DNA of 64,000 nucleotides. Origin: Anodontia alba. Taxonomy: Eukaryota; Mollusca; Bivalvia; Lucinida; Lucinidae. Location of the stretch: the NCBI GenBank assembly GCA_964016985.1, contig OZ024828.1:3559701-3623700 (forward strand), read 5' to 3'. Shown here piece by piece: positions 20,507-31,790 of the stretch. Below the pieces are notes generated by a model, which was not told the origin of the DNA, ran no database searches, and saw only the letters and a program-made list of their open reading frames with translations. Position numbers and translations under genes: made by a program. Each line of letters starts with the position of its first letter. Positions within the stretch are counted from its first letter, which is position 1.

Positions 20507-21298
20507 CACGGCTGCTTATTTCCACATACATAACACCGTGTTGTGAAAAGAAACTAGTAAGGAGATCTTCCGGAGGCAGTTGCGGAAAGTCAGTTTAGGT
20601 AGCATTGAAGAAGACTAGTTCAAATATATCGCATTCTTTTGCCATTTTACAGAAAGTAGGAGAAGACCATGGCCTTTCATCAAGAAAGAAAGAAAAATGG
20701 TAATAATGACACTAGGATTGAAATATAGGCTTCAGGATCACGTTTGCCGTAATTGGATCAGAAATCATACGTAAAACGCGACCGGTAGTATGAAATACGC
20801 TATTGACAAAACATGGTCTTCTCAATCACCACATATCCCTTTACTCACCACCGCTCTCCTTATTTTTTTTTCCTTCAATAAAGTGCTAAGTTTCCGTGCA
20901 GCGGCAAAAGAATGTGATATATTTTCTTTTGAGCCACACCGTAACATGTTAAACCTTCACTGTTTTACAAGAGATTTGTAATCTCTCCAAGAACTGGAGT
21001 TTTACATGCTTGTCTGTCACCAAAATGGCAAAATCTGACCAGCCTTGTATCGGGAGAAAATGAGTTTTGTTCTGTATTCGATTAAAGGACTTCAATTCCG
21101 GTCTGATTATATGGGTGACTATATAAGAGGTCGATTCACATCGCCGATTTTCGATATCGGCGATCGTGCCAAAATGTCAGCCTTATTTTAAATGACAATG
21201 ACACCCATCTTCAACGCTACCTAAACTGACTCTCGGAGAGCCCCTTACGATTTTCTTTTCACAACACGGTGTTGCGCGTGTGGAGATAAGCAGCCGTG
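20507..21298. mobile_element. ~790-bp element with ~110-bp terminal inverted repeats
   Basis: 20507-20622 and 21199-21298 are reverse complements, sharing CACGGCTGCTTAT, AACACCGTGTTGTGAAAAG and AGTCAGTTTAGGTAGC. The ~580-bp interior holds no recognisable transposase. It looks like a non-autonomous DNA element; no target duplication was established. Confidence 0.75.
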
Positions 21299-21419
21299 GC
21301 GTTGCAATTAAAAAAAAAAGCTCATAGGTGACCAAACTCCGCAGGTGTCCCGGCTCAGCGGCTGGCTCTTTGTAGCTCTCACATGCCTTAGACCACAGAA
21401 TTGGTTTTCAACGCTTCGA

Positions 21420-21460
21420 TCTGGGTAAAATTTTCAGCAAAAGCGACTTTGAAATATATT

Positions 21461-21492
<32 letters not shown>

Positions 21493-21628
21493 CGAGAAAA
21501 CCGCATTCGACATTTCATGCAACTTGTCTTCATTGGAGACAATTGGCATGAAATGTCAAACCTGTTTCTGGAAAAAATAATAAAAAAAAAAAATTCAAAA
21601 TATCATCTGCTGAAAATTTTACCCAGCG
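21420..21628. mobile_element. GACATTTCATGCAA-type fold-back element
   Basis: The inner hairpin ACATTTCATGCAACTTGTCT pairs with GAGACAATTGGCATGAAATG. Outer parts carry GAGAAAACCGC and TTTCTGGAAAAAATA and end in TCATCTGCTGAAAATTTTAC. A T-run at 21461-21492 is inserted. This is the most frequent small element of the window: further copies near 23208, 26448, 26634, 30330, 42965, 45128, 46215, 52498, 56525, 56775, 59140 and 62300 (half). Confidence 0.85.
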
Positions 21629-21726
21629 CGCAAAGCTTTAATATCTGACTCATTTCTTATAATATAGAATAGGATCATATTGCTAAACATCAATATGAGC
21701 CTAGTCAAGGGAAAAATGATTGTTAG

Positions 21727-21843
21727 CGGACAGTGAAGGCCTTGATCGGACTGCGCATCGCGCAGTCCGATCAGGGCCTTCACTGTCCGCATATACCTGT
21801 CCGCATATACACTGTCCGCATATACTGTCCGCATATACGTAGA
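21727..21843. repeat. GCGGACAGTGAAGGCC hairpin with TATAC/CTGTCCGCA repeats
   Basis: GTGAAGGCCTTGATCGGACT and its complement AGTCCGATCAGGGCCTTCAC surround GCGCATCGCGC. The right end has three repeats of CTGTCCGCATATAC. Confidence 0.85.
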
Positions 21844-22202
21844 CACGTTTTCGCATTGCACGGCCCATAAATGAGACACAACTCGAAATACCTTACCTTC
21901 GGACATGTGCGACCAGCGAGGACTCAGATCAGCCTGTGCATCCGCACATTCTGTTCAGAATCTTCGCTGCCCGCCGGAAGAAACCAAGGATTCTGTAGAT
22001 CAAAAGAGCACCTATAGGAGAATATGATGAGACTTCTGGGATGCGCAGGTTGATCTGAGCTTCCACCGGGCGCACATATCTAAAGGTATACTTTCTCACG
22101 TCGTGGCTCTCAGGGACCTTGACAATCACACGTATCTGAGCAAATTCCGCAGACGAGAAATGGGTGATACTTTTCTCTTTTTTTTCTTCTTCTTTTTGTT
22201 TT

Positions 22203-23212
22203 GTATGTCCCCGGTAGCGAAGCAGGGACATATTGTTTTTGCCCTGTCTGTTTGTTAGTTTGTTGGTTTGTTGGTTGGACAACTTTAACATTGGTCATAA
22301 CTTTTGAACCGTTTGCGAGAGAGCCTTTAAATTTGGCATGTAGGTTCCTTGTGACAAGTGCTTCCCACTCGTACAAAAAAGTTTGACCTGTGACCCTGAC
22401 CTTGACCCGTGACCTTCTTAAAATATTGTTTTGAACAACTTTATCATTGGTCATAACTTTTGAAACTTTTAAGATAGAGCCTTGATATTTAGCATGTAGG
22501 TTCTTTGTGACAACGGCTTTCCACTCATATAAAAAATGACCTGTGACCTTGACCTGTGACCTACTTTAAAGGATGTTTTGGACAGCATTAACATTGGTCA
22601 TAACTGTTGAACCGTTTAAGATAGAGCTTTATATTTGGCATGTAGGTTTTTTGTGACAAGAGCTTCCCACTCATACAAAAAAAAAATTTGACCTATGACC
22701 TTGACCTGTGACCTACTTTAAAGAAAAATATCATTGTTCATAACTTTTGAACCGTTTAAGATAGAGCCTTCAGTTTTAGCAAGTAGGTTTCTTGTGACAC
22801 GAGCTCCCCAGTCATAAAAAAACATTTTGACCTTTGACCTTGGCCTTGACCTGTGACCTATTTTAAAGAAAAAAATGTCAATAGTCATAACTTTTGAACC
22901 GTTTCAGATAGAGCTTTCATATTTGGCATGTAGGTTTCTTGTGACAAGGGCTTTCCAATCATGTAAAAAAGTTTTACCTGTGACCTTGACCTTGGCCTGT
23001 GACCTACCTTAAAGATAATATAACATATGTCATAGCTTTTGAACCTTTTCAGATAGAGCCTTCATATTTGGCATGTAGGTTCCTTGTGACAAGGGCTTCC
23101 CAATCACACAAAAAGAATTGACCTGTGACCTTGACCTTGACCTGTGACCTACTTTAAAGAAAAATTGAACTGGGCCCGAGGACATGTTCGTGTTTCACAA
23201 ACACATCTTGTT
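22203..23212 (+). repeat. Tandem repeat, six ~145-bp units, each with clustered TGACCT half-sites
   Basis: Starts with a small hairpin TATGTCCCC..GGGACATA. The CATAAC(T)TTTGAACC landmark recurs at 22297, 22452, 22599, 22739, 22886 and 23031, spacing 140-155 bp. Each unit ends in a cluster such as TGACCTGTGACCTTGACC. Nuclear receptors bind AGGTCA half-sites, and TCAAGGTCA is the extended monomer site; binding here is not shown. The array ends in GGGCCCGAGGACATG at about 23172. Confidence 0.88.
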
Positions 23213-23342
23213 TATTTTTTCTTCTTTTTCAGAAAATATGCTTTGACATTTATGCAAATTGTACATGAAATGTCAAAGCCCATTTTCTTGGAAAAATAAG
23301 ACAAAAATCAAAATGTCGCCTGTTGAAATATTTACCCAGCAT
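23208..23342. mobile_element. GACATTTCATGCAA-type fold-back element
   Basis: GACATTTATGCAAATTGTAC pairs with GTACATGAAATGTC across a very short loop; ends in CGCCTGTTGAAATATTTACC. Confidence 0.82.
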
Positions 23343-23487
23343 GCTAATTGCTAAGGTAAATGGATACATCTAGACATTTTTCAAAAGAGGACACCTTTTG
23401 CAGAAAAGATGTTGCCTTCCTAATGTTTGAAACCTTCAAAAATGGAAGCTACCGTAATAACCCTAAGTATTAGGACATATAGGCCTT

Positions 23488-23562
23488 TGCAAACAGCGTA
23501 CACCCAGATCAGACGCCGCAGAACCGGGTGTCTGATCAGGATCTATATTGTTTGCCATACAT
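23488..23562. repeat. GCAAACAGCGTACACCC hairpin
   Basis: CAAACAGCGTACACCCAGAT, GACGCCG and the return arm CGGGTGTCTGATCAGGATCT with a TTTGCC end. Confidence 0.8.
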
Positions 23563-24045
23563 ACAGCAATAGTTTAGACGCATCAAAAGGTAGTAGAATA
23601 GAGTATTTTAAATATTAAAAGTATGGCGAATAGATAAGGTGTCCCAATACTTATGGTAAATACGATATTCTAATGGGAGTAAATTCTGTCCACGATGAAA
23701 AAGATGTAAATATTTCTATGTCAGGGTTAATTCCCTTATATGTGTACCTTCTTTTCAATATATGCAAACCGGCCTGCGCATCCACGTTTTGATCGGGATC
23801 AAAGCTTTCACTGTTTAGCTACGCCAAGGTATAGATGACTGCGTGAGGTCAGACTCCGATCATAAGCGGTCTGATAAGTGCTTTCGGTGCCTCCAGAGTC
23901 GGTTTGATTGAAATGTTAAGTCTTATTTTCTGTAAAACAAAATAAGAAAACTGCTTTAAAATGTCTGCGACAAGTGAAATTTCAAACTTTCAATTTCGAA
24001 ACCTCCCTAATACGCTATTGACAGTGCATTACGTATATTAATACC

Positions 24046-24273
24046 TTAACCCATTGTAGTCGGGATACCAGTAAAATGGTAACTGACAAACAGTGCAGAC
24101 CCAGATCAGACGCCGCAGAACGCGGCGTCTGATCAGGGTCGCTACTGTTTGCAAATAGTTTAATTATTTTCCCCTAGGAATGTCTAAATTACAAAGACTG
24201 ACATACCTAAAATTGAAATTGGACTCTTCCAATCTATAGTGAGGGGGAGTCTTTTCAGTATAAAATGGGTTAA
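24046..24273. mobile_element. TTAACCC-type miniature element (piggyBac-like ends)
   Basis: TTAACCCATTGTAGTCGGG at the left and AAAATGGGTTAA at the right, 228 bp including TTAA at both ends; inner hairpin AACAGTGCAGACCCAGATC with GCCGC-AGAAC-GCGGC. Confidence 0.85.
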
Positions 24274-24444
24274 AGCGCAAAAAAAAAATAAACATATGAG
24301 CCGCAACGTGAGAAAACGTTAACATATTTTAATTGGAGAAAGAAAATGCCTCAATAGTTTAAGACTTCTTTCGTCATTCATTGAAGAAAGGAAACGCCTT
24401 AAGTGTTCAAGGATGCTTACAGCATTTCATTGGAGAAAGGAAAT

Positions 24445-24640
24445 TGCTTTTGTTTGTTTGTGTTGAGGTTTTACGGCCCAGTCAACCCAGTGGGGTCATG
24501 TCGAGCGCGGTCAGTTTACCTAACCACACGTTTACTGGGCAGGCTTAGTCCTCTAAGCGGTTAACCAGTATTGTGCACATTCTTTCGCCAGAAACTGACA
24601 ACTGCCCTTCTTGAATCAGCGGAAGGGAGAGAATGACCGT
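24445..24640 (-). mobile_element. SINE-like insert in the minisatellite
   Basis: TTTGTTTGTTTGTG, GAGGTTTTACGGCCCAGTCA, GGTCAGTTTACCTAACCACA and CCAGAAACTGACAACTGCCC follow the order of a repeat common in bivalve genomes, here in reverse orientation and diverged. The family name is not certain. Confidence 0.55.
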
Positions 24641-25796
24641 AGAAAATATTTCATGATCAATCTCCACGAAAGAAGGAAATTGCTCCAGAGTTCAAAAATG
24701 TTTACATCATTTTATTGGAGAAAGGAAATATCTCAAGACCAAAGATGCTGGCATCATTTCACTGGAGAAAAGAAATGTCTCAAGTGTTCAAGGATGCTTA
24801 CAGCATTTCATTGGAGAAAGGAAATGCTTCCAGAGCTCAAAGATGCTTACATTATTTCAGTGGGGAAAGGAAATGACACAAGACTAAGGATTGTTGCAGC
24901 ATTTCATTGGGGAAAGGAAATGTCTCAAGACTTCAAGGATGCTTACAGCATTTCATTGAAGAAAGGAAATGTCTCAAGTGTTCAAGGATGCTTACAGCAT
25001 TTCATTGAAGAAAGGAAATGTCTCAAGTGATCAAGGATGCTTACAACATTTCAATAGAGAAAAGAAATGCCTCCAGACTTCAAGGATGCTCATACCATTT
25101 TATTGGAGAAAGGAAATGCCTCCAGAGTTTAAAGACGCTTACATCATTTCATTGGAGAAAGGAAATGTCTCAAGACCAATGATGCTGGCATCATTTCATT
25201 GGAGAAAGGACATGGCTCAGGACTTAAAGGATGCTTGCATCATAGCATTGGAGAAAGAAATACCTCAAGGCTTCAAGGATGCTTGCATCATAGCATTGGA
25301 GAAAGAAATACCTCAAGGCTTCAAGGATGCTTGCATCATTGCATTGGAGAAAGGAAATGCTTCGACTTCAAGGATGCTGGCATCATTTCATTGGAGAAAG
25401 GAAATGTCTAAAGACACGAAGGATGCTTGCATCATTGCATTGGAGAAAGGAAATGCCTCAAGACTTCAAGGATGCTTACAGCATTTCATTGGAGAAGGAA
25501 ATGTCTCAAGACTTCAAGGATGCTTACATCATTTCATTGGCGAAAGGAAATGTCTCAAGACTTCAAGGATGCTTACATCATTTTATTGGAGAAAAGAAAT
25601 GTCTCAAGACTTCAAGGATGCTTGCTCCATTTTATCGGAGAAGTTCAAATATGCTAACATCATTCACCAGAGAGAGGAAATGCCTCAAGCGTTCAATGAT
25701 ACTTACATCATTTCCTTGGAGTAAGGAATACCTCAAGCGTTCAACAATGCTTACATCATTTCATTGGGGAAAGCAAATGCCTCAAGTGTTAAGTTA

Positions 25797-25978
25797 TAGA
25801 TAAACCATGGTTATTGTCGAGGTTTTGGGTATACTGTAAATTATACCATAGTTTGGTGACCTTTCACTGTCTGACCCCAAACGAGGCGGAGCCGAGTTTG
25901 GGTCAGACAGTGAAAGGTCACCAAATTATGATATAATTTACAGTATTCCCAAAACCGAGACAATAACATGGTTTATCT
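25797..25978. mobile_element. Long palindromic element inside the minisatellite
   Basis: AGATAAACCATG...CATGGTTTATCT at the ends, ACTGTAAATTATACCATAG against TATGATATAATTTACAGT, and inner arms GGTGACCTTTCACTGTCTGA / TCAGACAGTGAAAGGTCACC around AACGAGGCGGAGCCGAGTT. The arms are about 80 bp. Confidence 0.88.
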
Positions 25979-26447
25979 GTTTTAACCAATGTATGGGACT
26001 GTTTTTGTGTTGTTGTTTTTTTTTCTTACAAAAACTACACTTTTATTTATTTAGTATATTTTTTTCTACTTTTTTACTTTTATTTCTCTTTTTTAATATT
26101 TTTATGGTAAAGTGGTAACAGGAAGTCTGATGAAATGCTGTACCATTTGACCTTGTGTACTAAAAAGGATGAAACACCCCACCTTTTTTGAATTAAACTA
26201 ACTGAGGCACTACTGCTAAAATCTGATTGGTTGCAATCTTGTCAATCCCAAGAAATTACACCAGCATCTTAATTTGGTCAAACTTTGTTGCAATCTGGTT
26301 GGTCAGCTGTAGCTTTGGTCATTATAATATACTCCAGACAGACTGTCTGGTTTCATGTGTTTAATTCAACAAAAAATGTCATTTTTAAATAGAAAGTTGC
26401 TCAGTGCGGAAGTAAATTTGAAGTTCCTCTAACCTTAACCACTCTCT

Positions 26448-26830
26448 GGATAATATCAGCAGACAATATATTTGATGATACTTTCTTAGTTTTTCCAGCC
26501 AACAGAATTTGACATTTCATGCAAACTGTCTCTAGTTGAGACAATGTACATGAAATGTCAAATCCAGTTACCTGAGAAAAAATAAGAAAACTATTTAAAA
26601 AATGTCATCTGCTGAAAATTTATGGTTAGCACTCTGGACATTTTCAGCAGACAACATATTGGCGACAGTTTATTTTTTTCCAATAAACATTTGACATTTT
26701 GAGACAATTTGCATGAAATGTCAAATTCTGTTTTCTAGGAAAAAATACGAAAATGTTCAAATTGTCTGCTGAAACAAAATTCAACATACAACATTTTGAA
26801 ATATTTTTCTTATTTTTCCCAGAAAACAAA
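26448..26830. mobile_element. Two adjacent GACATTTCATGCAA-type fold-backs
   Basis: 26448-26630 has TTTGACATTTCATGCAAAC and ACATGAAATGTCAAATCC. 26634-26830 repeats the design with a shortened left arm. Both end with the GTC(A/T)TCTGCTGAAA motif. The stretch 25979-26447 holds no recognised gene or repeat. Confidence 0.8.
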
Positions 26831-26934
26831 ATCCTGTTTTTTTGGGGGGACAATATCAACTTGTCATCGCCTGCGGAATTAGCCTAGAGAGTGAAAAAGG
26901 TTAAGGCGCACTGATGAGTTGACAGTCATTCTAA

Positions 26935-27060
26935 AGTACACCTGTGAGATCTATAAATAAAACCATGGGTTAATTTTCAAATCTGAAAATTATCCCATGG
27001 TCCAGCTATGGTATAATTTTCGGTTATTGAGATTTAACCTTAGTTTTATTTACATAGAGA
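26935..27060. repeat. Imperfect palindrome
   Basis: AATAAAACCATGGGTTAATTT near 26958 against the GATTTAACC..TTTTATTT side near 27040, with an inner AAATCTGAAAATTATCCCAT part. Confidence 0.55.
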
Positions 27061-28033
27061 CAATGGAACATCCATTGGTTAAGGGATACTTACACCATTT
27101 CATTTAAGAAAGAAAATGTCTAAATAATTCATGGATATTTACACCATTTCATTGTAGAAAGGAAATTTCTCAATAGTTCATGGATATTTACAACGTTTCA
27201 TTGGAAAAAGGAAAAGCCTCAAGCATTCAAGGATACTTACACCAATTTATTGGAGAAAATAAATGTCTGAAGAGTTCACGGATACTGACTTCATTTCATT
27301 GGAGAAGGAAAATGCATCAAGAGTTCGTGGATATTTACATCATTTCTGTGGAATCAGAAAATGCCCCAAGCGTTCACGGATGCTTACATCATTTCATTGG
27401 AGAAAGAAAATGCCTCAAGAATTCAAGGATACTTACACCATTTCGTTGAAAAAAATAAATGCCTCAAGAGTTCATGGATATTGAGATCCTTTCATTGGAG
27501 AAAAAAAATGCCTCAAGAGTTCAAGGATATTTATATCATTTCCTTGAAGAAAGGAAATGCCTCAAGCGTTCAAAGATGTTTACATCATTTTAGTGGAGGA
27601 AGGAAATGCCTTAAGCGTTCAAGGATGCTTATTTCATTTTGCTCGAGAAAGGAACTGCTCAAGTGTTCAATGATGCTTACATCATTTCATTTTGGAGAAA
27701 GGAAATGTCTCAAGAGTTCATGTATCCTTACAGCATTTGATTTGGAGAAAAGAAATGTCTAAAGAGAAGGGTTAAGGATGTTTACCGTATTTCATTTTGA
27801 GAAAGCTCAAGATTCAAGGATGCATACCTTATTTCATTTGGAGAAAGGAACTGCCTCAAAATTCTAGGATGCTTACCTTATTTCAATTGGAGGAAGAAAC
27901 TGCCTCAAAAGTTCAAGTATGCTTACCTTATTTCATTTGCGAAAGAAAGTGCTTTTAAATTCTAGGTTGCCTACTTTATTTCGTTTGGAGAAAGGAACTG
28001 CCTCAAAAGTTCAAGGATGCTTTCCTTATTTCA

Positions 28034-29022
28034 TTATGTAATTGGCTACAAAGCAACATACTTCGTTCGGGATCACTCTGATGCGCCATAAAAATACTCA
28101 GATGCAGATGTCATAAAGATGCTGGAATATCTAATCGACAATATTTTTGTGGAGTTCGGCGGACGGATATTTCAGCATACCGATGGGTACGCGCTGTGCA
28201 CCGTTGCTTGCCAACTTGTTCTTGTACTCGTATGAGGCGGAGTTTGTACATAGTCTCCTCAAAGCAGGCAAGAAACACCTTGCACAACAATTCAATTTCA
28301 CCTACAGATGTAACGACGATGTATTGTCTCTGAAAAATACAAAGTTTGCAGAATATTTGGAATTCATCTATCCACGTGAACTTGAAATAAAGGAAACAAC
28401 GGAGACTGCAGCCTCCTCCAAATACTTGGATTGTTATCTCTACATTGACAATGGAAAGCTTACTACTAGGCTTTACGACAAACGGGATGATTTTATTTTT
28501 CCTATTGTAACTTTCCATTCCTTAGCAGTACTATCCTTTCTGCACCAGCATACGGCGTTTACGTTTCACAGTTAATCTGTTATGCCAGAGCCTGTTCAAA
28601 TTATTAGGACTTCATGGAACGTGGGAAAGTGCTCACTACAAGGTTGTTGAGCCAGGGTTATCAGTATCAAAAAACCAAACTGGTAGCAACACTTAAGAAG
28701 TTCTATGGGAGACATCGTGATCTGATCAATCTCTACAATGTGGCAGTTTCCATAATTGTTTCTGATGTTTTTGCCAATGACGAGCCATAAGTAGACTTCC
28801 AAAATCCCGGACATACGCTTCTACCTACATGATTTCTTCGTTCAGGCCTATGGGTATTGTGGGCGAAGCTTGCTTATCAAGTAATGCTTGCTATCCGCGA
28901 ACGCCTGATTACATCCTTTATTCTTGGGTCCATGTCTGTTGGTCTGAACATTCTGATTCGTCATTCGTTTACGGATTTATGAGTTTGGATTACGGCTTGG
29001 GTACCATGACCACAACTACACG
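28034..29022 (+). mobile_element. PLE-A second copy, 5'-truncated, inserted in the minisatellite
   Basis: Homology to 10147-11362 begins at about TATGTAATTGGCTAC and ends at CCACAACTAC, the same 3' end as the first copy. The minisatellite unit is cut at TTATTTCATT and resumes with GATTTCATTTCATTTGGAGG, so ATTTCATT appears on both sides. Confidence 0.85.
28147..28575 (+). pseudogene. PLE-A reverse-transcriptase fragment with damaged catalytic box
   Basis: Reads IPMGTRCAPLLANLFLYSYE and FNFTYRCNDDVLSLKNTKF. The expected YIDD is CND-D here and NCAP is RCAP. The frame is lost after about 28510 (KRDDFIFPIVTFHS). The aspartate pair is kept, but Y and I are lost. It lacks the N-terminal part of the polymerase and is a dead copy. 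Confidence 0.85.
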
Positions 29023-29035
29023 CTGATTTCATTTC

Positions 29036-29135
29036 ATTTGGAGGATGGAACTGCCTCAGTATTGCAAGAGCGCTTACATCATTGCAATGGGGGAAGGAAA
29101 TGACTTATGAGTTCAAGGAGGCTTACATCATTTCA
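29036..29135 (+). repeat. 49-bp minisatellite, remainder after PLE-A
   Basis: Two more units (TTTGGAGGATGGAACTGCCTC, then GGGGAAGGAAATGACTTATG), showing that PLE-A split a pre-existing array. From 29136 to 29445 nothing was recognised. Confidence 0.85.
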
Positions 29136-29477
29136 TCGGAGTGCGTTGCGCATTATTTATTTTATTTGCCCTTTTGTCGGTTATAATAAATGTGTTGTGT
29201 CGTTTGGTCTTTGTACATTCCTCATCTCTTCTTCTTTTGGAGCATTGGGAAGGTTTGGCTTTGTCCGATTGTGACATTTCCTGGGTAACTTCATTCATAT
29301 CATTCTTCAGAAAAGCATATTTAGATGCATAGTTTGGTCGAATTTTCAAAGTGGGAATGACACTGTGATTTTTGTAATTTCTTCTTACATGTATTTTGCT
29401 TTTGTAAACAAAATACATTTATGCAAGAGCGGCGATCATGATTTTTCGTGCAATAATCCTCTCGGCCCTGCAGACCG

Positions 29478-29664
29478 AGACAGATGTCTGTGCAAACAAT
29501 GTAGATCCAGATGAGACGGCTCTTAACGAGCCGTTTCATCAGGATCTGCACTGTTTGCATTTTGTGTTTTTCGTTTTAGACTGAAACCCTTATTTGCGTC
29601 AATGGACATAACCAAATTCAATGATGGAAGAGTCTACCTCAGAAACTCAGGGGTGAAAGGGTTA
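29478..29664. mobile_element. Partial TTAACCC-family element
   Basis: The hairpin CAAACAATGTAGATCCAGAT / GACGGCTC-TTAAC-GAGCC and return arm ending ACTGTTTGCAT, then a right end GGGTGAAAGGGTTAA. The left terminus is degraded. Confidence 0.7.
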
Positions 29665-30046
29665 ACAGTCACTGGGTCCCGAGAAAGGTTGTAAACGGTT
29701 CCAACACATTTTCCGCTACCTGTAGACTGTTACTGCAAGACAAAACATGTTTATTTCCTACATAGTTGGGATCTTGTGCTTTTATTGTGATTATTTGAAC
29801 TATTAAAGGTAAAAATATAACCTTTTATAAAAACATTACCTTGTCCGGTGATCTAAGGAGTCCGGTTCCCTGCTGTATTCCGTCAAATTAAAAATTGAAA
29901 CATGAAGTCACAGGTCACCAGACAAGGTTATATTATACTTAAGCATTAATACTTAATGCATGTATTTGTAACACAGATACTTTTTTTTAAATATTTAACG
30001 CTAAGCATGCTGGGTAAAAATTCCAGGAAACGACATTTTGCAGCAG

Positions 30047-30047
<1 letters not shown>

Positions 30048-30089
<42 letters not shown>
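30048..30089. repeat. (GT)n microsatellite
   Basis: About 20 GT dinucleotides next to a decayed fold-back element (29995-30190). A short (AAT)n tract is at 30517-30542. Confidence 0.97.
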
Positions 30090-30091
<2 letters not shown>

Positions 30092-30329
30092 CTTTTTTTC
30101 TTATTTTTGCCAGAAAATTATCTCCAAAGGATATCTTGGTCTGTTTTCTATGAAAAATATCAACAATTTGTGGTATGCTGAAGCACATTAATGATAATTG
30201 TCAAAACAGGACCAAAAGTATCTTCCTGTCTTCTAGCATGTTGATGGCCAAAAGCACTTTTTCCCATTGATGAGCCAATTATATGCTATTTTCTCAAGAC
30301 TTTAATGACGGCGCTAACAGGGAATATTG

Positions 30330-30505
30330 GACGTAGCAGACAACAGTCTATTTATTAAATCATTTTCAGAGAAAATAAGCTTTGACAGTTCATGTGAGTC
30401 GTCTGCTAGACAGACGATTCACACGAAAGGTCAAGGCTTAATTTATCTGAAAATAATTTTAAATAATTTGAATGCCGTCTGCTGTATCTGTGATTGGCGC
30501 TTTAA
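30330..30505. mobile_element. GACATTTCATGCAA-type fold-back, variant
   Basis: TTTGACAGTTCATGTGAGTC and the GACGATTCACACGAAAGGTC return arm around CTGCTAGACAG; ends ATGCCGTCTGCTG. Confidence 0.75.
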
Positions 30506-30941
30506 GACCTAAAATAGTAATAATAATAATAATAATAATAATACTTCTCTGAAATCCTGTATGTCTCGTCAAGTAGGAATGTGTTTTCGAGAATATTCTG
30601 ATCCGTCTGCGTATGCGCACATCTTATCCGGGCCTTTGTTCATGGATACATTGATACTTCAATACATTCTACTGTATCAAGTGAGTACTTAAGGTGACTG
30701 GATACACGTGGTAGATTTTCCGCCATTTTGGTTCGATTGTTTACGGGTCGATTGTTTACAATCTAGCCATAGTATACATTCACCAAAATTTCCTTAAGGT
30801 TGTTGTTCACGTGATAATCATTGACCAATGAAATCAACCACGCGTTTGTACGTAATCCCGTAACGGTTATTTGTAGCCGCGCTTTTCTTGTCACTGTGAC
30901 GTCGGAGTGCCGTGAAAAGAGGATTATTTGTAAACCTGAAC

Positions 30942-31040
30942 TGGGACATTGGCAAACAGTGCAGACCCAGATCAGAACGCCACGGAACGTGGCGTCTGAT
31001 CAGGGTCTGCACTGTTAGCTTAAATTACAGGAAGGTAAGG
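30942..31040. repeat. AAACAGTGCAGACCC hairpin
   Basis: GGCAAACAGTGCAGACCCAG, GCCACGG-AAC-GTGGC and TCTGATCAGGGTCTGCACTG, then AAGGGTTAAA as a possible right end. An H-type GAATTTAGGGAGCAAATTC hairpin follows at 31185-31275. Confidence 0.8.
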
Positions 31041-31344
31041 GTTAAATGATAAAATTTTAAGTCCCCGTTAGGGACAATTTTCCTAGCTTACACACAGAGA
31101 CAATCTACCCACCAGTGCTGTCAGTGCTATGATTTGTCAAGGGAGAAAATTTGTGTGACTTTTTGTTTGCTTAACTGTACACCAATCCTCTTCTGAAAAT
31201 TAGTCTGCTCTAAAAGGAAAGAATTTAGGGAGCAAATTCGTTCATTTTAGATTAGACCCTTTTTCAGGGGTAAAAATCCATTTTGACAGAGTTGCCTCCC
31301 GTGAAAATATATCACCTCTCCCTTAAATCCGACAAAGCAAGTCC

Positions 31345-31790
31345 TGGGACGAGTTGCGTAAGGCGAACGTTACAGAGCGCTTTGTAGCGCTTCGCAATGC
31401 AACGGTACGTTACCAAAAAGCGCTTCGTAGCGCTTTGTAACTGAGTTCGGAGCTGACTCGCTATCTGAAACAGACTGTTGCATGGCAACAAGACAAAACA
31501 ATATGGCGGCGCTCGACGTAGTCAGTGTCCGTTTTAAGAGATGAAATGTTTCTAATTTATTTTATTGTCCTTAGACGACGTGCATTGTGCAGAAATGACC
31601 ATAGAACACAAAACCAATCGTTGAAGCAAGTTTTTTACGAGAAATTCCTAGTTTGAAAATCGTGTCATTTTGGCAGACATTTTAAAAAGCGCTCCAAACA
31701 AACAGACCGTTGCATAGCAAGGACAAATCGCTACAGAGCGCTACATGAAAGCACTTCCCTTATGCAACTCACCCCTGGTTCTTACTGAGT
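31345..31790. mobile_element. ~445-bp element with partial terminal inverted repeats
   Basis: CCTGGGACGAGTTGCGTAAG at the left pairs imperfectly with CTTATGCAACTCACCCCTGG at the right; sub-terminal AGCGCTTTGTAGCGC and CGCTACAGAGCGCTACAT are shared. No coding capacity. Similar ends occur at 61085-61125. Confidence 0.6.

Larger units (their letters stand above)
24300..28033 (+). repeat. 49-bp minisatellite, main block
   Basis: Unit of 49 bp built on CATTTCATTGGAGAAAGGAA, ATGCCTCAAGACTTCAAGG and ATGCTTACAT. Copies at 24961 and 25010 fix the period. It is interrupted at 24445-24640 (SINE-like), 25797-27065 (palindrome and fold-backs) and after 28033 by PLE-A; it resumes at 29036. Because 49 is not a multiple of three, three units make one 49-codon cycle and all three plus frames stay open for long stretches (up to 251 aa). 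Confidence 0.92.

Noticed and set aside
24969..25724. 251-aa open frame
   Set aside because: It is one frame of the 49-bp minisatellite; the other two frames are equally open, so it is not evidence of a gene.
24300..28033. CRISPR array
   Set aside because: Regular 49-bp repeats have no unique spacers and the sequence is animal nuclear DNA.
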